A stretch of 64,000 nt of DNA from Membranipora membranacea (Eukaryota > Bryozoa > Gymnolaemata > Cheilostomatida > Membraniporidae). The translations under genes and the position numbers were made by a program. Shown here piece after piece: positions 20,814-31,900 of the stretch (position 1 is its first letter; every line of letters begins with the position of its first letter). Location: assembly GCA_914767715.1 (NCBI GenBank), contig OU612066.1, positions 32,956,283-33,020,282 of the forward strand. The letters run 5' to 3'. Under the pieces are notes generated by a model, which saw nothing but the letters and a program-made list of their open reading frames with translations, made no database searches and had not been told where the DNA came from.

Positions 20814-21490
20814 AGCCCGCTAAACTTATAACTTCAAATGATAAAATGCAACTGACCAGGTGAAGGGTTGTATCATGGAGCACAATACTTTAAAGGGCAG
20901 GTATTACATTACCTACTTTGATGGGAAGGGCTGTAATAGAAGACGAGGACACCTTTAGGTGTCGCGGGTGACTCATGGACCCCGTCAACAGAGATGTTGA
21001 TTGTGAGAGTTCCTCAGGCTTATAACAAGCACAATTATGACAGCACCAGATGTGATGTTCTCACCAAATGTTCTCCAAATGGTTAGTGGTAACATTCAAG
21101 TTAGCTCAAGAGCAGCAATAAACTCATGTAAAAGATAACACAATTGGAGGAAGGAGTGATATGACCCAGGTGTATTTCTTTTCAAGCACCGACTACCAGT
21201 GATATCACACACTTGGACAAGTCAACTGATCTTCGCTTGGCATCAAAAGCTGAAGTGACATCAATTCATGACGGCAGAGAAAGAATTTATGGATGGTCTG
21301 ATGATGCAAAAGCTGAATAACATGACTTGACTGTGGTCTCTGTGGTCTCATAAGTCACTCAAACTCTCTGTGATTTGGCACTGAAGAATTATTGGTGATC
21401 TATAATCGATCGTGCTGAAGTGTTAATTGTTTCCAGCTAAATCTCTTCACAATCCAATTCATTTCGCACCTTCTCAATTCCACATTTGGC
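20814..21490. other. intergenic between two minus-strand genes
   Basis: 678 bp separate the PANTS stop from the carboxypeptidase start. This must hold the carboxypeptidase promoter. Nothing specific is recognised; TTTAG lies just upstream of the carboxypeptidase ATG. Confidence 0.4.
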
Positions 21491-23344
21491 TCATAATATC
21501 GTACATTTCATTATTGATTCCACCTTGGAGCCGGGATTCTGCTCTAGATCTTCGAACACTCTAGTTGATAGATTCTTGAGATGTTCTGGTAGAGGGGCGT
21601 CCCACTCAGGGGGTGGAGACTCCCTATACTCCCACACGGTGTTACCATCAGCCCCCTTTAATCTCGTCTGCCTACGCTCCAACTCCTGTACAATGATGGG
21701 TTCCTACAAGCATAGAGGGCATGATAATCTATATGAACCACCTGATTTAATAGTTTGTAAATCAAAATGTGTTGAGGACAATTATAGGCGTCAAACAAAA
21801 TTTCACTGGTAATAAATTAATCATGATGATACAGGAATGAGCATACTTTAAGACTACTGATTATCAAACAGGATAAAGTCATTTACACCCTGGGATGGAA
21901 GTTTAATAGTTGAAATATCATTCAGAAATTTTCCAAATCTTACCGATTAGTGGAATTAAAATACAACATATATTCTCTTTCCGAAATAGCAAAATTTACT
22001 ACATGATGGAAATTTTTGTCCCGAAAGGTATTGATAGCTGTGGTGGTAGTGTCACATGAAACATTTCTACAGTCATTGAGTTCATTACCATAATATTATC
22101 ATTTGCATTACCTCTACTTGTAAAAGATGTCACAAAACAGAAACACTGACATGATTTATAAAGATTTGTAACGTTTCAGGCCAATTATCCTCTTTCACAT
22201 TTTATATAATTATATAATATATATTATATAAGTAATTATCACCAAGAATAAGCTGAAAAAATATTTATAATTTTAATTACTCACAGCGAATCGCAGATCT
22301 TTAGTTTTTTGATACTCTTTGCAGAACTCAAAATCTGACATCCACTTTTGGCAGTCGAGAGTTTTACCGTACACATATCTCTGATGAAGTCTACCACTCA
22401 CAGCTATAATAACAAACTGAGTATAGAATAGCCATATGGTATGTCCGGCAACGAAGTACATTTGGGTTTACAAGGATAAGAATGCATTTATGGTTAATTA
22501 CCATAGACTTCATATTTATTCAATTTATGCTCTCCTATATTGTTGGCTGCAGAGGATATCAGGAACGTTCTGCAGGAGGCCAAAGGTGTTTGTTAAAATG
22601 GATTGAGGGTCACACACATGCTAAATACAAGAAAATATCAGAATTTTACATACTTCCGCATTCATCCCATTCGTCTTTGTAAACTTGGCATGGTCGAATC
22701 TGAAAAAAATAATCAAATATATCAGAAACGGTTGTCTGGCCATGACTGTGACTCAACAGTCTGTAGCAACATCATGGTTCAATTGCTGCCATATGCTAGT
22801 TCAACCGAGAAAAGTGACTTATATACTACAAAGTCATGTAACTTCAATCTGAGGCAGCTGAAAATGCACGAAAAAACACATAAATATTGTTTTATGAATA
22901 GTCACTGGGAACTGGGATATGGCCAGTTTAGCCATTTTTTTGTCAATGCCATTGATTAAAAACATATAAATGGTATTGTAATCAGTAGATTACAACTTGA
23001 GATAGCTCAGTGATAGGGGTGTTTGACACATGATCACTAGGTCCTGGGTTCGAGCCTCACCAGGTGCACTGTTTGTCTAGTACTACCTGATTTGGCTGTC
23101 GTGGGTCATTCACCCTAGCCGACCTGGAAAGTAAAAACCGACTATAGCAAGTTACATTGCAATAACCATCAATTCGAAGTTGCAATTATCTCTCCAAAAA
23201 AAAAACTCATCTCAGATGATTTACAGGTTGCAGCTGAGTACCCACCATCCATATGTTATCCTGTATCTCTTTTGTAGTTAGTCCTTCTACAAGTTTAGTG
23301 TCTGTATTCTTCTTGGCATCTTTCAATTTCTGTTCGGCAGCCAT
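21491..23344 (-). CDS. C22orf39: C22orf39/PANTS (UPF0545) homologue
   Basis: Four minus-strand exons, 23246-23344, 22654-22699, 22285-22403 and 21491-21703, total 477 nt or 158 residues. The family core is plain: IRPCQVYKDEWDECG, then YVYGKTLDCQKWMSDFEFC (the paired-cysteine pattern of C22orf39) and, near the C-terminus, RESPPPEWDAPLP, matching the SPPPxW..PLP motif. The human protein is a small cysteine-rich polypeptide known as PANTS, linked to synaptic plasticity; the spaced cysteines suggest disulfide pairing. No signal peptide or membrane segment is visible. This protein has a charged N-terminal extension of about 30 residues and a longer C-terminus than the human one. The start codon directly follows an AG preceded by TACTAAT, so a 5' untranslated intron or a trans-splice acceptor is possible. 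The function here is unknown. Confidence 0.87.
22997..23206 (+). mobile_element. tRNA-derived SINE in PANTS intron 1
   Basis: An A-box-like GATAGCTCAGTGATAGG and a B-box GGGTTCGAGCC lie about 35 bp apart, as in a tRNA. A tRNA-unrelated body follows (about 23070-23190), and then a short A-run (CCAAAAAAAAAAC). The anticodon arm is degenerate, so this is a retroposon rather than a working tRNA. It lies between PANTS exons 1 and 2. Confidence 0.7.
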
Positions 23345-24160
23345 CTATAATAATTAGTACGTGCCACTCAATTAATAAAACTTTCTTATGATCCGTACTC
23401 CAGAATGTTCGCTGTTAAATTTTGAATCAGAGAAACGACCTTTGAATTCCCAACAGGGATGAATGTGGTGAGTGTGAAAAATAATGCATACGATTGCATG
23501 CATGCATACTACAGTAGGTGAAATAACTATCAGTGTATCATGTCTTGATAGGCTCTGTTGGTGGGGAGGGAACCAAAAAAGCTTGTCAAGACAGGTTACT
23601 ACTATTGCTAATTACTAATTTTGCATTTGGTTCAGAAATTGTCTTCCCTTACACTCAAATTCCGTCAGATACGATAACTCGTCACCCCGTGACTGTTAAT
23701 ATGGAATTAAGTTTTTAAGTATTATGAGCTCATATGGATGAGGTCTCACAAGCTACTGTGGGATGCCTTGTGACTGATATGTGATAGACTCATGTCTGCA
23801 CTGGCTGTTCAGAGGGTGGTTCTGTTGTAAGGCTAATGCAGGTGGTTATGAGAATTTCACAGTGGTTCTGAAGCTTGCCAACTGGGACTTGCAAGTCTGC
23901 ACTTTGGCCATATATGATAATATGAAGTATCAACCACCATAAACTCAAGTGTTGGAACGTTGATACTGGGCATGAGCATGTACGGCTCGCAAGTCCAATG
24001 CCCGCAAGGATATTGCTAGGCCTCAGAATATTTGTTGCCACAAATTTGGTTTCAAGTAGAGAAGTTGGTTGTGAAGACATATATCTCATCTATATATCTA
24101 GCTATTATGTATGGTTTTTTGAGTCAGAAGGGAAGCAATTTTGCCAAGTTAGCAAGGATA
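23345..24160. other. intergenic, upstream of PANTS homologue
   Basis: Presumed promoter side of the minus-strand PANTS gene. No gene or strong repeat is recognised. Confidence 0.4.
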
Positions 24161-24560
24161 GGACTAGCCTGTCTCGATAAACTTTGTTTGTTATCCCACC
24201 CTCGAATGCATAGGACTGCCGCAGTTCCTGATTTTGGGCTTGGTGTGGGTGGGGAAGGATGGAAGCTCTAATTGCTTTAAAGTTTTCAGTTCGAAGTAAA
24301 CATGATTTTTAACTATTCAAGTTTTTCACAATTCCCATACTACAAACTATTACCCGTAGTGGATAAGAAAAGATAACTCAAATGCGTGCGGAATAGGCGA
24401 TATAGTTGTCTTCTCTTCTCCCCTACCGGTAATAGCTTGTAGTATGGGAATTGTGAAAAACTTGAATAGTTAAAAATCATGTTTACTTCTAACTGAAAAC
24501 TTCAAAGCAAATAGAGCTTCCATCCTTCCAATGAACTACCTCTCCCTCAGGAATAACAAC
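24161..24560. repeat. dispersed repeat X, copy 1, interrupted by a palindrome
   Basis: The flanks (24161-24260 and 24530-24560) match, in the opposite orientation, the uninterrupted stretch 26214-26335 (CGAATGCATAGGACTG..CAGTTCCTGATTTTGGGC..TGAACTACCTCTCCCTC). In copy 1 the match is split by the palindrome at 24253-24529. Confidence 0.7.
24253..24529. mobile_element. 277-bp palindromic insertion nested in repeat X
   Basis: Two 102-bp arms (24253-24354 and 24428-24529) are near-perfect reverse complements around a 73-bp centre. They begin GGAAGGATGGAAGCTCTA. Compared with the uninterrupted repeat X copy, the insertion falls after GGAAGGAT, and its right end is the reverse complement of that same string rather than a direct repeat. 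That fits a foldback or template-switch event at least as well as a simple transposon insertion. Confidence 0.7.
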
Positions 24561-25358
24561 AGAACATATTGACCAATCAGCAATCAGCATCGCTCAAGCA
24601 ATGTCTGGGACATTTGTCCAAATAAAAATGGCCGCCAAGTGATGAAATCATTATTGCATCAGTGAAATAAAATTGCTAATAAGCCCATGTTATTTACCAA
24701 AGAGTTCATAACTATAGTTGTATCTCAAGAAAACATCTTACCCGAGCTTTCTATAGCTGCATCGCATGGCCAATATACCTGATAGTAGTGTTATTGATGA
24801 TGTGAATAGCAAAGCACAAGTATATCTTGTTGCTAATTTCTTTGCTGGCTCAGAAAATATAGTTAGGGTGGTCTCTTGGGCCCCAAACTATGCTCATTGG
24901 ATAGAGCACATGTTGTAGGTAATCACATATGTTTCACTTTTCCAAAACATTGTCCATGTGGTGGGGTAGCAAACCTCAACTCAAAATCCAAAATATGTCT
25001 TCAAAATACTTCCATTACAAAATAAAGTACACCTATGCTGTAGTATGTTGGATAGGCCCTGGGAGCCGATGTCAGGGAGACATGCCCCAATGCACCTATG
25101 AGAGTTGTGTAACAAAAGGCCTTTTGTTTGGTGAACAAAGGAGTACAATGGCAGGCAAATTGTGCTTGTCTGAATGCATGTTGGATTCATGTGATTGCAT
25201 GCTGGGGCGCGTGTATGCTAGGCTCAGCTCTCTACTTTTGCTACACTCATTTGTGGGTATACACAATCCACCCGCTGCTACGATATGTAGGAACCGCTGG
25301 TAAAGGGTATTTCACAACTGTACTTTATTTTGTAATGTCACAAATGATACAATTTGTC

Positions 25359-25874
25359 AATAGACAGTTTTCTGAGCTCTGATTTAGGCCTCCATTCAGA
25401 GTTGTCCTCTCTCCAGTTTGGTACTTTTAACCCAGGCCGCATAGGAAAAACGTGCTGAAAAGAGGGTTATCTTGATAACCGCTTATAATAGGATAAAAAC
25501 GATTTTTGATTCAGAATCTGCAGCATTGAAAACTCATATGGTAATAGTTTGAAAAATAATTTTAGTATTTGGATAGTCAATTAAAATATTTTCTGCCTGT
25601 TTTGCGGACAATTTGGCAGAATTTTTCATGAGTTTCGTCACTAAAATTAAGATATATCAACATTCAAGCCTCCAACGATTTGGAAACCCTGTCCCACAGG
25701 GTTTTCAATGGTGCAGACATTGAATCAAATTTCATTTTTATCCTAACATAAGCGGTTTTCAAGATAACCCTCTTTCAACAGGTTTTTCCTATGCGGCGTG
25801 GGTTAAAAGTACCTAACTGGAGAGAGGACAACTCCAAATTGAGGCATAGATAAGAGCTCAGAAAACTGTCTATT
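25359..25874. mobile_element. 516-bp foldback element, copy 2
   Basis: Same family and exactly the same length as 2142-2657, with the unique centre in the opposite orientation. Its terminal repeat begins TCAATAGACAGTTTTCTGAG on both ends. It lies between the inverted copies of repeat X. Confidence 0.85.
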
Positions 25875-26213
25875 GATATCTTCGGTCATAGTGCACTTAG
25901 AGACATGTGGTTTTTTTTATCAGTTAAACACACATGTGATTAATGCCAGCCATGAGTCAAATACAGCTTACTACCCCTCAATTATCCTAGACACATGATC
26001 TGCTCTGCTCTGAATTGGTGGCAGTGAACCTTCTCAGCCAATGAAAGCCCTGATATTATTTGATGCAGTGAGTCTATTGTTTGTTCTCTATTGTTTAGCA
26101 GCATACACAATGAAATTCCTATATAGACCATCACAATAAGCCTATATTATAAGGGACACAATATAGGCCAATTGTCTAGGACATCACACTAAGCCACACC
26201 CACAATTCCTATG

Positions 26214-26335
26214 TGTTGTTGTTCCTGAGGGAGAGGTAGTTCATTGATCCTTCCCACCCCCGCCCACACCAAGCCCAAAATCAGGAACTGCGACAGTCCT
26301 ATGCTCGAATGAAGCTTGTCAAGACAGGCTAGGAC
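26214..26335. repeat. dispersed repeat X, copy 2 (inverted)
   Basis: Reverse-complement match to 24161-24260 plus 24530-24560, without the palindromic insertion, and so represents the unfilled form. Confidence 0.65.
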
Positions 26336-27298
26336 AGGGCCAGCTACAGTAATTGTGGTGAGCTACTACTCCATACAGTCATTAGGGCTCTGGTAATCCC
26401 AAGGGGCAACACAAGGAATACACAATAGATCATGGGTGGGCAACCTTTTTATGAAAAAGGCCACATTTTACTGAGTTTCAACTCAAAAGGCTGCAAATTA
26501 TCTGGCTTGCTCAAAGTTGGAACAGGAGTAACAATTTTGGCAATTCTTTTGGTTAAACCATAACAGATTTAGGCGTATAAACTGCAAAATGTTGCAAGAA
26601 ACATAAGCTCAGCAGAGTTACTGGTTTATCTAATCTTCCGATGTTTTGTGGTGTCATGCTTCTTATGATTTGATTGTGTACATGACTATATCCCTGTGTC
26701 TCGTGTGTATGGCATAGGGCAGGGTGGGTGCGAGAGGGGTGCTGTAGCACCCTTCCACAAGGGGGAAATTTTCACAAATGCTTGTGAAATAAGAGGCAAT
26801 CTGGAACATTTCAGCCAAAATGCAGCAACACTCGTCTCTTCTCTTGTAACATGTTGATACAAATCTGCCTTCCTTGTTCAAAATGACAGTTTTGCAAAAA
26901 TAATAATTACTTTAGTATCATAGATCTTTGTAATTTCAACATCTAGAGGCCACTGACAAGACAGGCTACACTGAGCAGTGAGTATAGCAAATAAATTACA
27001 CTTAGTCTTTAGAGCAAGGATTTCAAGAAATCTTTGCTTAGAGAGGAAAAATTTTTTTTTTTATTGAATTGCTTGAATGACAATATTCCTATCTCTTAGA
27101 CCAAAGTGCACAGACACAGCAGACTAATTCATGATGATGAAACTATGAAAATATATATGTCTATTGACTCAACCTTGAACCAAAACAAGCATGCTAAGCA
27201 CGTGTTTCCGGAGAAAAGCTTGCATTATAATAATAAACAGCAGGCTACATGCTACACTAACCACAGCAGAAAATCAATACTGCTGCCATAATTATAAT

Positions 27299-27444
27299 AC
27301 CAATGACAATACAGCTCTGTTGGTACCAAGAGTGACATCTTTATTTCTGGACCTTCAACTCTATATCTAAAATTACTGTAAAGAGTTGGGTTACTACTAC
27401 TTCCTCTTGTCTGTGGCAGAGAGACCATCAGATCAGCTGACTCC
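27299..27444 (-). other. possible minus-strand coding exon, unrecognised
   Basis: Preceded on the minus strand by a good acceptor (CTCTATTTATCTCCTAG). The frame AG|G GAG TCA gives a balanced peptide beginning ESADLMVSLPQTRG and stays open to a candidate donor (CATTG|GTATTA). I recognise no family and cannot connect it to a start codon. Confidence 0.25.
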
Positions 27445-28103
27445 CTAGGAGATAAATAGAGGTAACACATTGATCACACACTGATTTTTAGTGTCTAAGC
27501 CTAAGGTTTGGTGAGATGGAATTTTTTGCAACCTCCCTTTACATCATTTACTCATACTCATACTCATACTCCCTTTACACATTTGGTTGGCAATGAATTA
27601 TAAGTGCAACAGGAATGATATTACAATCATATATATAATAAGTACTTTAACTTTTACGCCCAAATGTTCATATTAAAATTGTGCATTGTTGTAGATACAA
27701 AGTAAATGCATTTATGAATACTGTAACTGTTCTCTGGTCAAGGCATTTTTATATTTTGTGTGGATACCAGTGGATCCTGTCCCGATACTGGTGGAGATTT
27801 TCATATATATCACAAGTTAATTTCAGCTGCTGGTTCTTTGTCTTGCGCATAGGAACTTCCGAGACGGATACACAAGCCAACAGTTAGCATTATTTTCAGA
27901 GGCTTACGTATAAGCTGATATAATGCATAACATGAGGAGGAACTGCTGGTGTAGGAAGCAATCAACAGGATCAGTAAAACATATGACTGGAGGATTGTTC
28001 AGCCCAAGACAATTTGTTAATTTCATGCCTTGAACTTCCTTGTAGTAGAAAAGCCTTTAAAATTTGACCAGATTATCACTTCGTACGTTAGGGATTAGCC
28101 TTA

Positions 28104-28320
28104 TCAATCTCCTTGATAAGACATAAGGCTCAGTTGGTTGAGATAATCTTTTCGCAAACCAGTATTGCTATTGCTAGCCACCAGACCACTCCCCTCGTCC
28201 TGGTCCAAATGCGTTTTGTCCCTTCGCAGCAACAAATTGATGGTCTTTGAATGAATGGCTGAATTTTTGGCTTTCTTTGCTGATGTTGTGTCTGTTATTT
28301 CGATGACATTTTTGTTTAGC
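28104..28320 (-). other. possible minus-strand terminal exon, unrecognised
   Basis: An open frame of about 72 codons of varied, charged composition (for example LLRRDKTHLDQDEGSG) ends in TGA. However, the nearest good acceptor (TTTTGGCAG) puts a stop one base later in this frame. It may be a decayed exon or coincidental. Confidence 0.2.
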
Positions 28321-28980
28321 TCCAATTATCTGCCAAAATAAAAACTTATAGAGTATCTGTGTTGATAATTTATTTACTCGATGTTGGTGATTGTCAGGTA
28401 TTGTAACATATTCAAAACACAGTTGTGTGGTATGCCTTTGTAATTGTATAGTAATCAGATAATCCAGTCACCAACATCAATATTTGAGAATGATAAAGTT
28501 ATAATTGTTTTTATTTAGAAGCTGGTACTAGGATTCGAAAACCCAGTCCTGATTTCCTCACCATCTACGTCATCATGTACTTTAACCAAATTGAAACATT
28601 GATTTCTCTGTCAACCTCTGCGAAAAGATCCAACAGATATAGAAGTCACTAATTTGCTGTTATTGCCCGATTATGGTGATTGAATGTGTGATGCCTCACT
28701 TTTACACCCCAAGGCTTTACGCCGCCCTTACTCAGCATTCTCATCATTTTGAAAAAGTACGAGGTCCAAGGGCCTCCCGTTGCTCGGAGCTCGGAGGTAC
28801 TATGTTGTCATTTTACGCGATCAAACATTCTAACGGCTTGTTTTGTAGGCATACATTATACTGATGACTTTACAGAGACAATCTGATTGATTCTTCAATT
28901 GCAACAGCGGAGCTTGGCACTCATAGTCATGGTGAGAAGCTAATCTAGCACACCAGAGGATTATTGCTGAGTAATTCACC

Positions 28981-31900
28981 ATGACTAGACCTGCTAGTCA
29001 TATACGGAGACTTTTTCTTATATCAGCACTTATATCTATGTACCTAGTACAGAATAGCATCAGCGCAAGGAGCCAAATAGTATATGGTAAGTTTGGGTCT
29101 CTTGAAACATACAATGCATGCTATCTCATACAATTCTTAATATATGGAAAATCGTTCAGAAAAAACTTTGTCTCAGTAGTTGTGTATAAGTTATTTTCAG
29201 ACCAACTTATAGATTCTTTCACTCTAGTCCTGAGTTTCAATCCGACTAAAATTAATGTTTGTGAAACTTGTAATTTGTACTCTAGTACGGTACGGAGTGC
29301 AACGTGCCATAAAGTTGAATACAGGTGATATTCACTTGAATGGCATGTAGGTAAAAAACTTTGTCTGGTCGGTAGTCTGTCGGCTGTGAGGTGGGTAGTT
29401 ATTTGTCATGGCTATTAATTCACATGTATTGACAAACCAAAGTTGACAGTTTATTATTGTCAGTGATACGAAAAGAACACTGCACTGTATTGCAACACTT
29501 CATTGACGTACTGAGCGGAGAATATTGATTTCAATCATCACTGTTCTAACTATAGTTTGCAATGTAAAGCTGCCTCTTGGGATAAATGTCTCATTATGTT
29601 GTTTGTTCCGGCCCTGCTCCACTCTACTCCATATACTCTGCACCATAGAGGTCATGTGAGAAGCAGCTGAAACAAGATGGGATATTAAAAGAAATATGAT
29701 CAAAACAGTTTTATTAGTACTGAGATTAGATATTATTTTATTGTAAATTAAAACGTGGGACGGCCTACTCATATGTTTGATATTGAAAAGCGGGAGAAAC
29801 TAGACGATATTACATAAATTTTGCAGGAAATAGCGTTATGATGTTGATGAGATGCTGGTTGTCTTGGGAAGTAACTATGGGCTGAGATATTTTGTAGATG
29901 GTTAACATTTGAATTTAGAAGTTGTAGGCCTACGATACTTTTTGACAACGGCCATACGGAATACCACAAAATGATATCCACACTACTTAAGTGACCTGTT
30001 CTCAAACAAACTGCCACCGATCAGGATAAAACCCAAATCATTGCAGCAAATGTTTCATTGTTATCTTCAAATAATTGTTCTGCGATAATTCAAGACTCTG
30101 CGAAGCATAATGTGATCCAACTGCAGTTTTCCCATAGCCTCCATTCAATGAACCTAAAAATTACAAAATCTGATCCTATCTGATCCTATATGCATTTGAT
30201 TGAAAATTTGATAAGGTTTTTGACGCAACTAAAATTGCATACCTCTGAAGCTGTAGTACGCAATGACTATGTAATTTGATGATGATTGGCTTTGCTCTAT
30301 TTTTATTACCGAAATCACTCATTGGCATCAGCTGTTATCGCTATGTAAACCTTAGCTGTTGACAGTTGGAAGGTAAACTCGATGATTTTCTCTCTGTGTA
30401 TAAAAATCGCTGCATAGCTTGTCTGCGTCTCCGACATGTCGTAATCAGTGATATTGGATTTTGAGTACAGGGCTTCGTTTCATCACAGCTTATTTACACC
30501 GTGAATTTTACAGGATGTTGTGAGTGGGTGTTGTATGTGATTGTACTGGGAAGATATGACACCTACTGCTCAGCCTTGTTTTACCGCTGCCCCAAACAAC
30601 TGGTGTACAATGAAAAAAGAAATTCCAAAATTTATTTATAAAAGTGGGCGATCATAAATGACATCATACATTAACCAAAAGTTAAGCTGAGAAATTCTTT
30701 TTAATGATAAACTGTGATCTGCCTGCCCAGTATAATAACAGGGCTGTCCCAACCAGGATGATGATGGGGTGACGTCTACTGCCAGTCTGATTAATAATAG
30801 CAAACTATTTGCATTAGGTTTGAGTCAAAGCCTAGAACTATATACTGACCCAACTGCATTGTCGTATAATGTTGGTTCCGCTGAGTCAATGATGAGAAAT
30901 AATTGTTATTTTTGATATGATGTACTCAGTGGGCATCAAGTGACAGCACAAACTAAAGCAATAGACATATTTTCTCCATTGGATAAATTAATATGGCTGT
31001 GGATTCAAGAATAACGGTGTCATCTTTGTACTGGCTGCCAAGACGTTCATTTGTGTACTCATCCATCACAAGCTTTTTCATATTTAATATAGTCTATCAA
31101 TTATGGATAAAGTGAAGTCACATTTATACATAGATAGCTTGGCTGTGCGTGCCAATATCTTCTGTGCAGTGCATTCTTAGTTGAATTTGTCATTCATATG
31201 CATCATTCTGCTGCATATTTAGTGAAATCAGTAGATAAAACAGAATAAATGTTAGAAAACTTAGAACTTGATTGAGTGCCAACAGGCCATAAACAATGGT
31301 ATCAGTGAATGTACCAGTTGACAAATTTGGACAATAAAATACTGGTAACAGCTTCCTTTTATGATGGCCTACAGATAGTATAGTGCAGCGCTGGTACTGG
31401 TAACAGGCTACGACCAGATCAGGTTATGTGATTGATATTATATATGCCGGCTTCGCTCATTGACAGTGCAGCCGGCTCATGATATGTTGTCTGTGGCCCC
31501 TCTCTCACCCGGAGTGACACTGGCCTTGTCACGCGGCTACTTTTACTTTCAAATGACAAGGCTGGAGTGACCCTTTATCTTTTGACTTACCTTTGTTGTA
31601 CTAGATACTTCAAATTTTTGGGCTTTCAGATTCAAACGATACATTTTTGAACGTTTATATATAAGGCTATTAAAACTTTTACTGCAGCCTGGCCTCTCTT
31701 CCAAAACATGTATCATTGAAGAATCTTTGAGATTTTGTGAAAATAATACACCAGAACTCGATTTGCAAACTTCTCAACTTTTTACATAGAATGTTCCCAG
31801 TTCTCGAACTGTCACACAAACTTAATTATGCATCTTAGTTGTAGTTTTGGCACTAATTGCATAATATTATCTTATTTTTTCAGGGTGCAAATATAGTGAA

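Larger units (their letters stand above)
26336..28980. other. intergenic with unassigned coding-like segments
   Basis: 2.6 kb upstream of PTPRN. No known family is recognised. Minus-strand segments 27299-27444 and 28104-28320 have coding-like codon use (see their own entries). The GC-richer patch at 28715-28800 could belong to a promoter shared with PTPRN. Confidence 0.4.

Noticed and set aside
22997-23069. Functional tRNA gene
   Set aside because: A- and B-box-like motifs are present but the acceptor and anticodon stems do not pair; a SINE head fits better.
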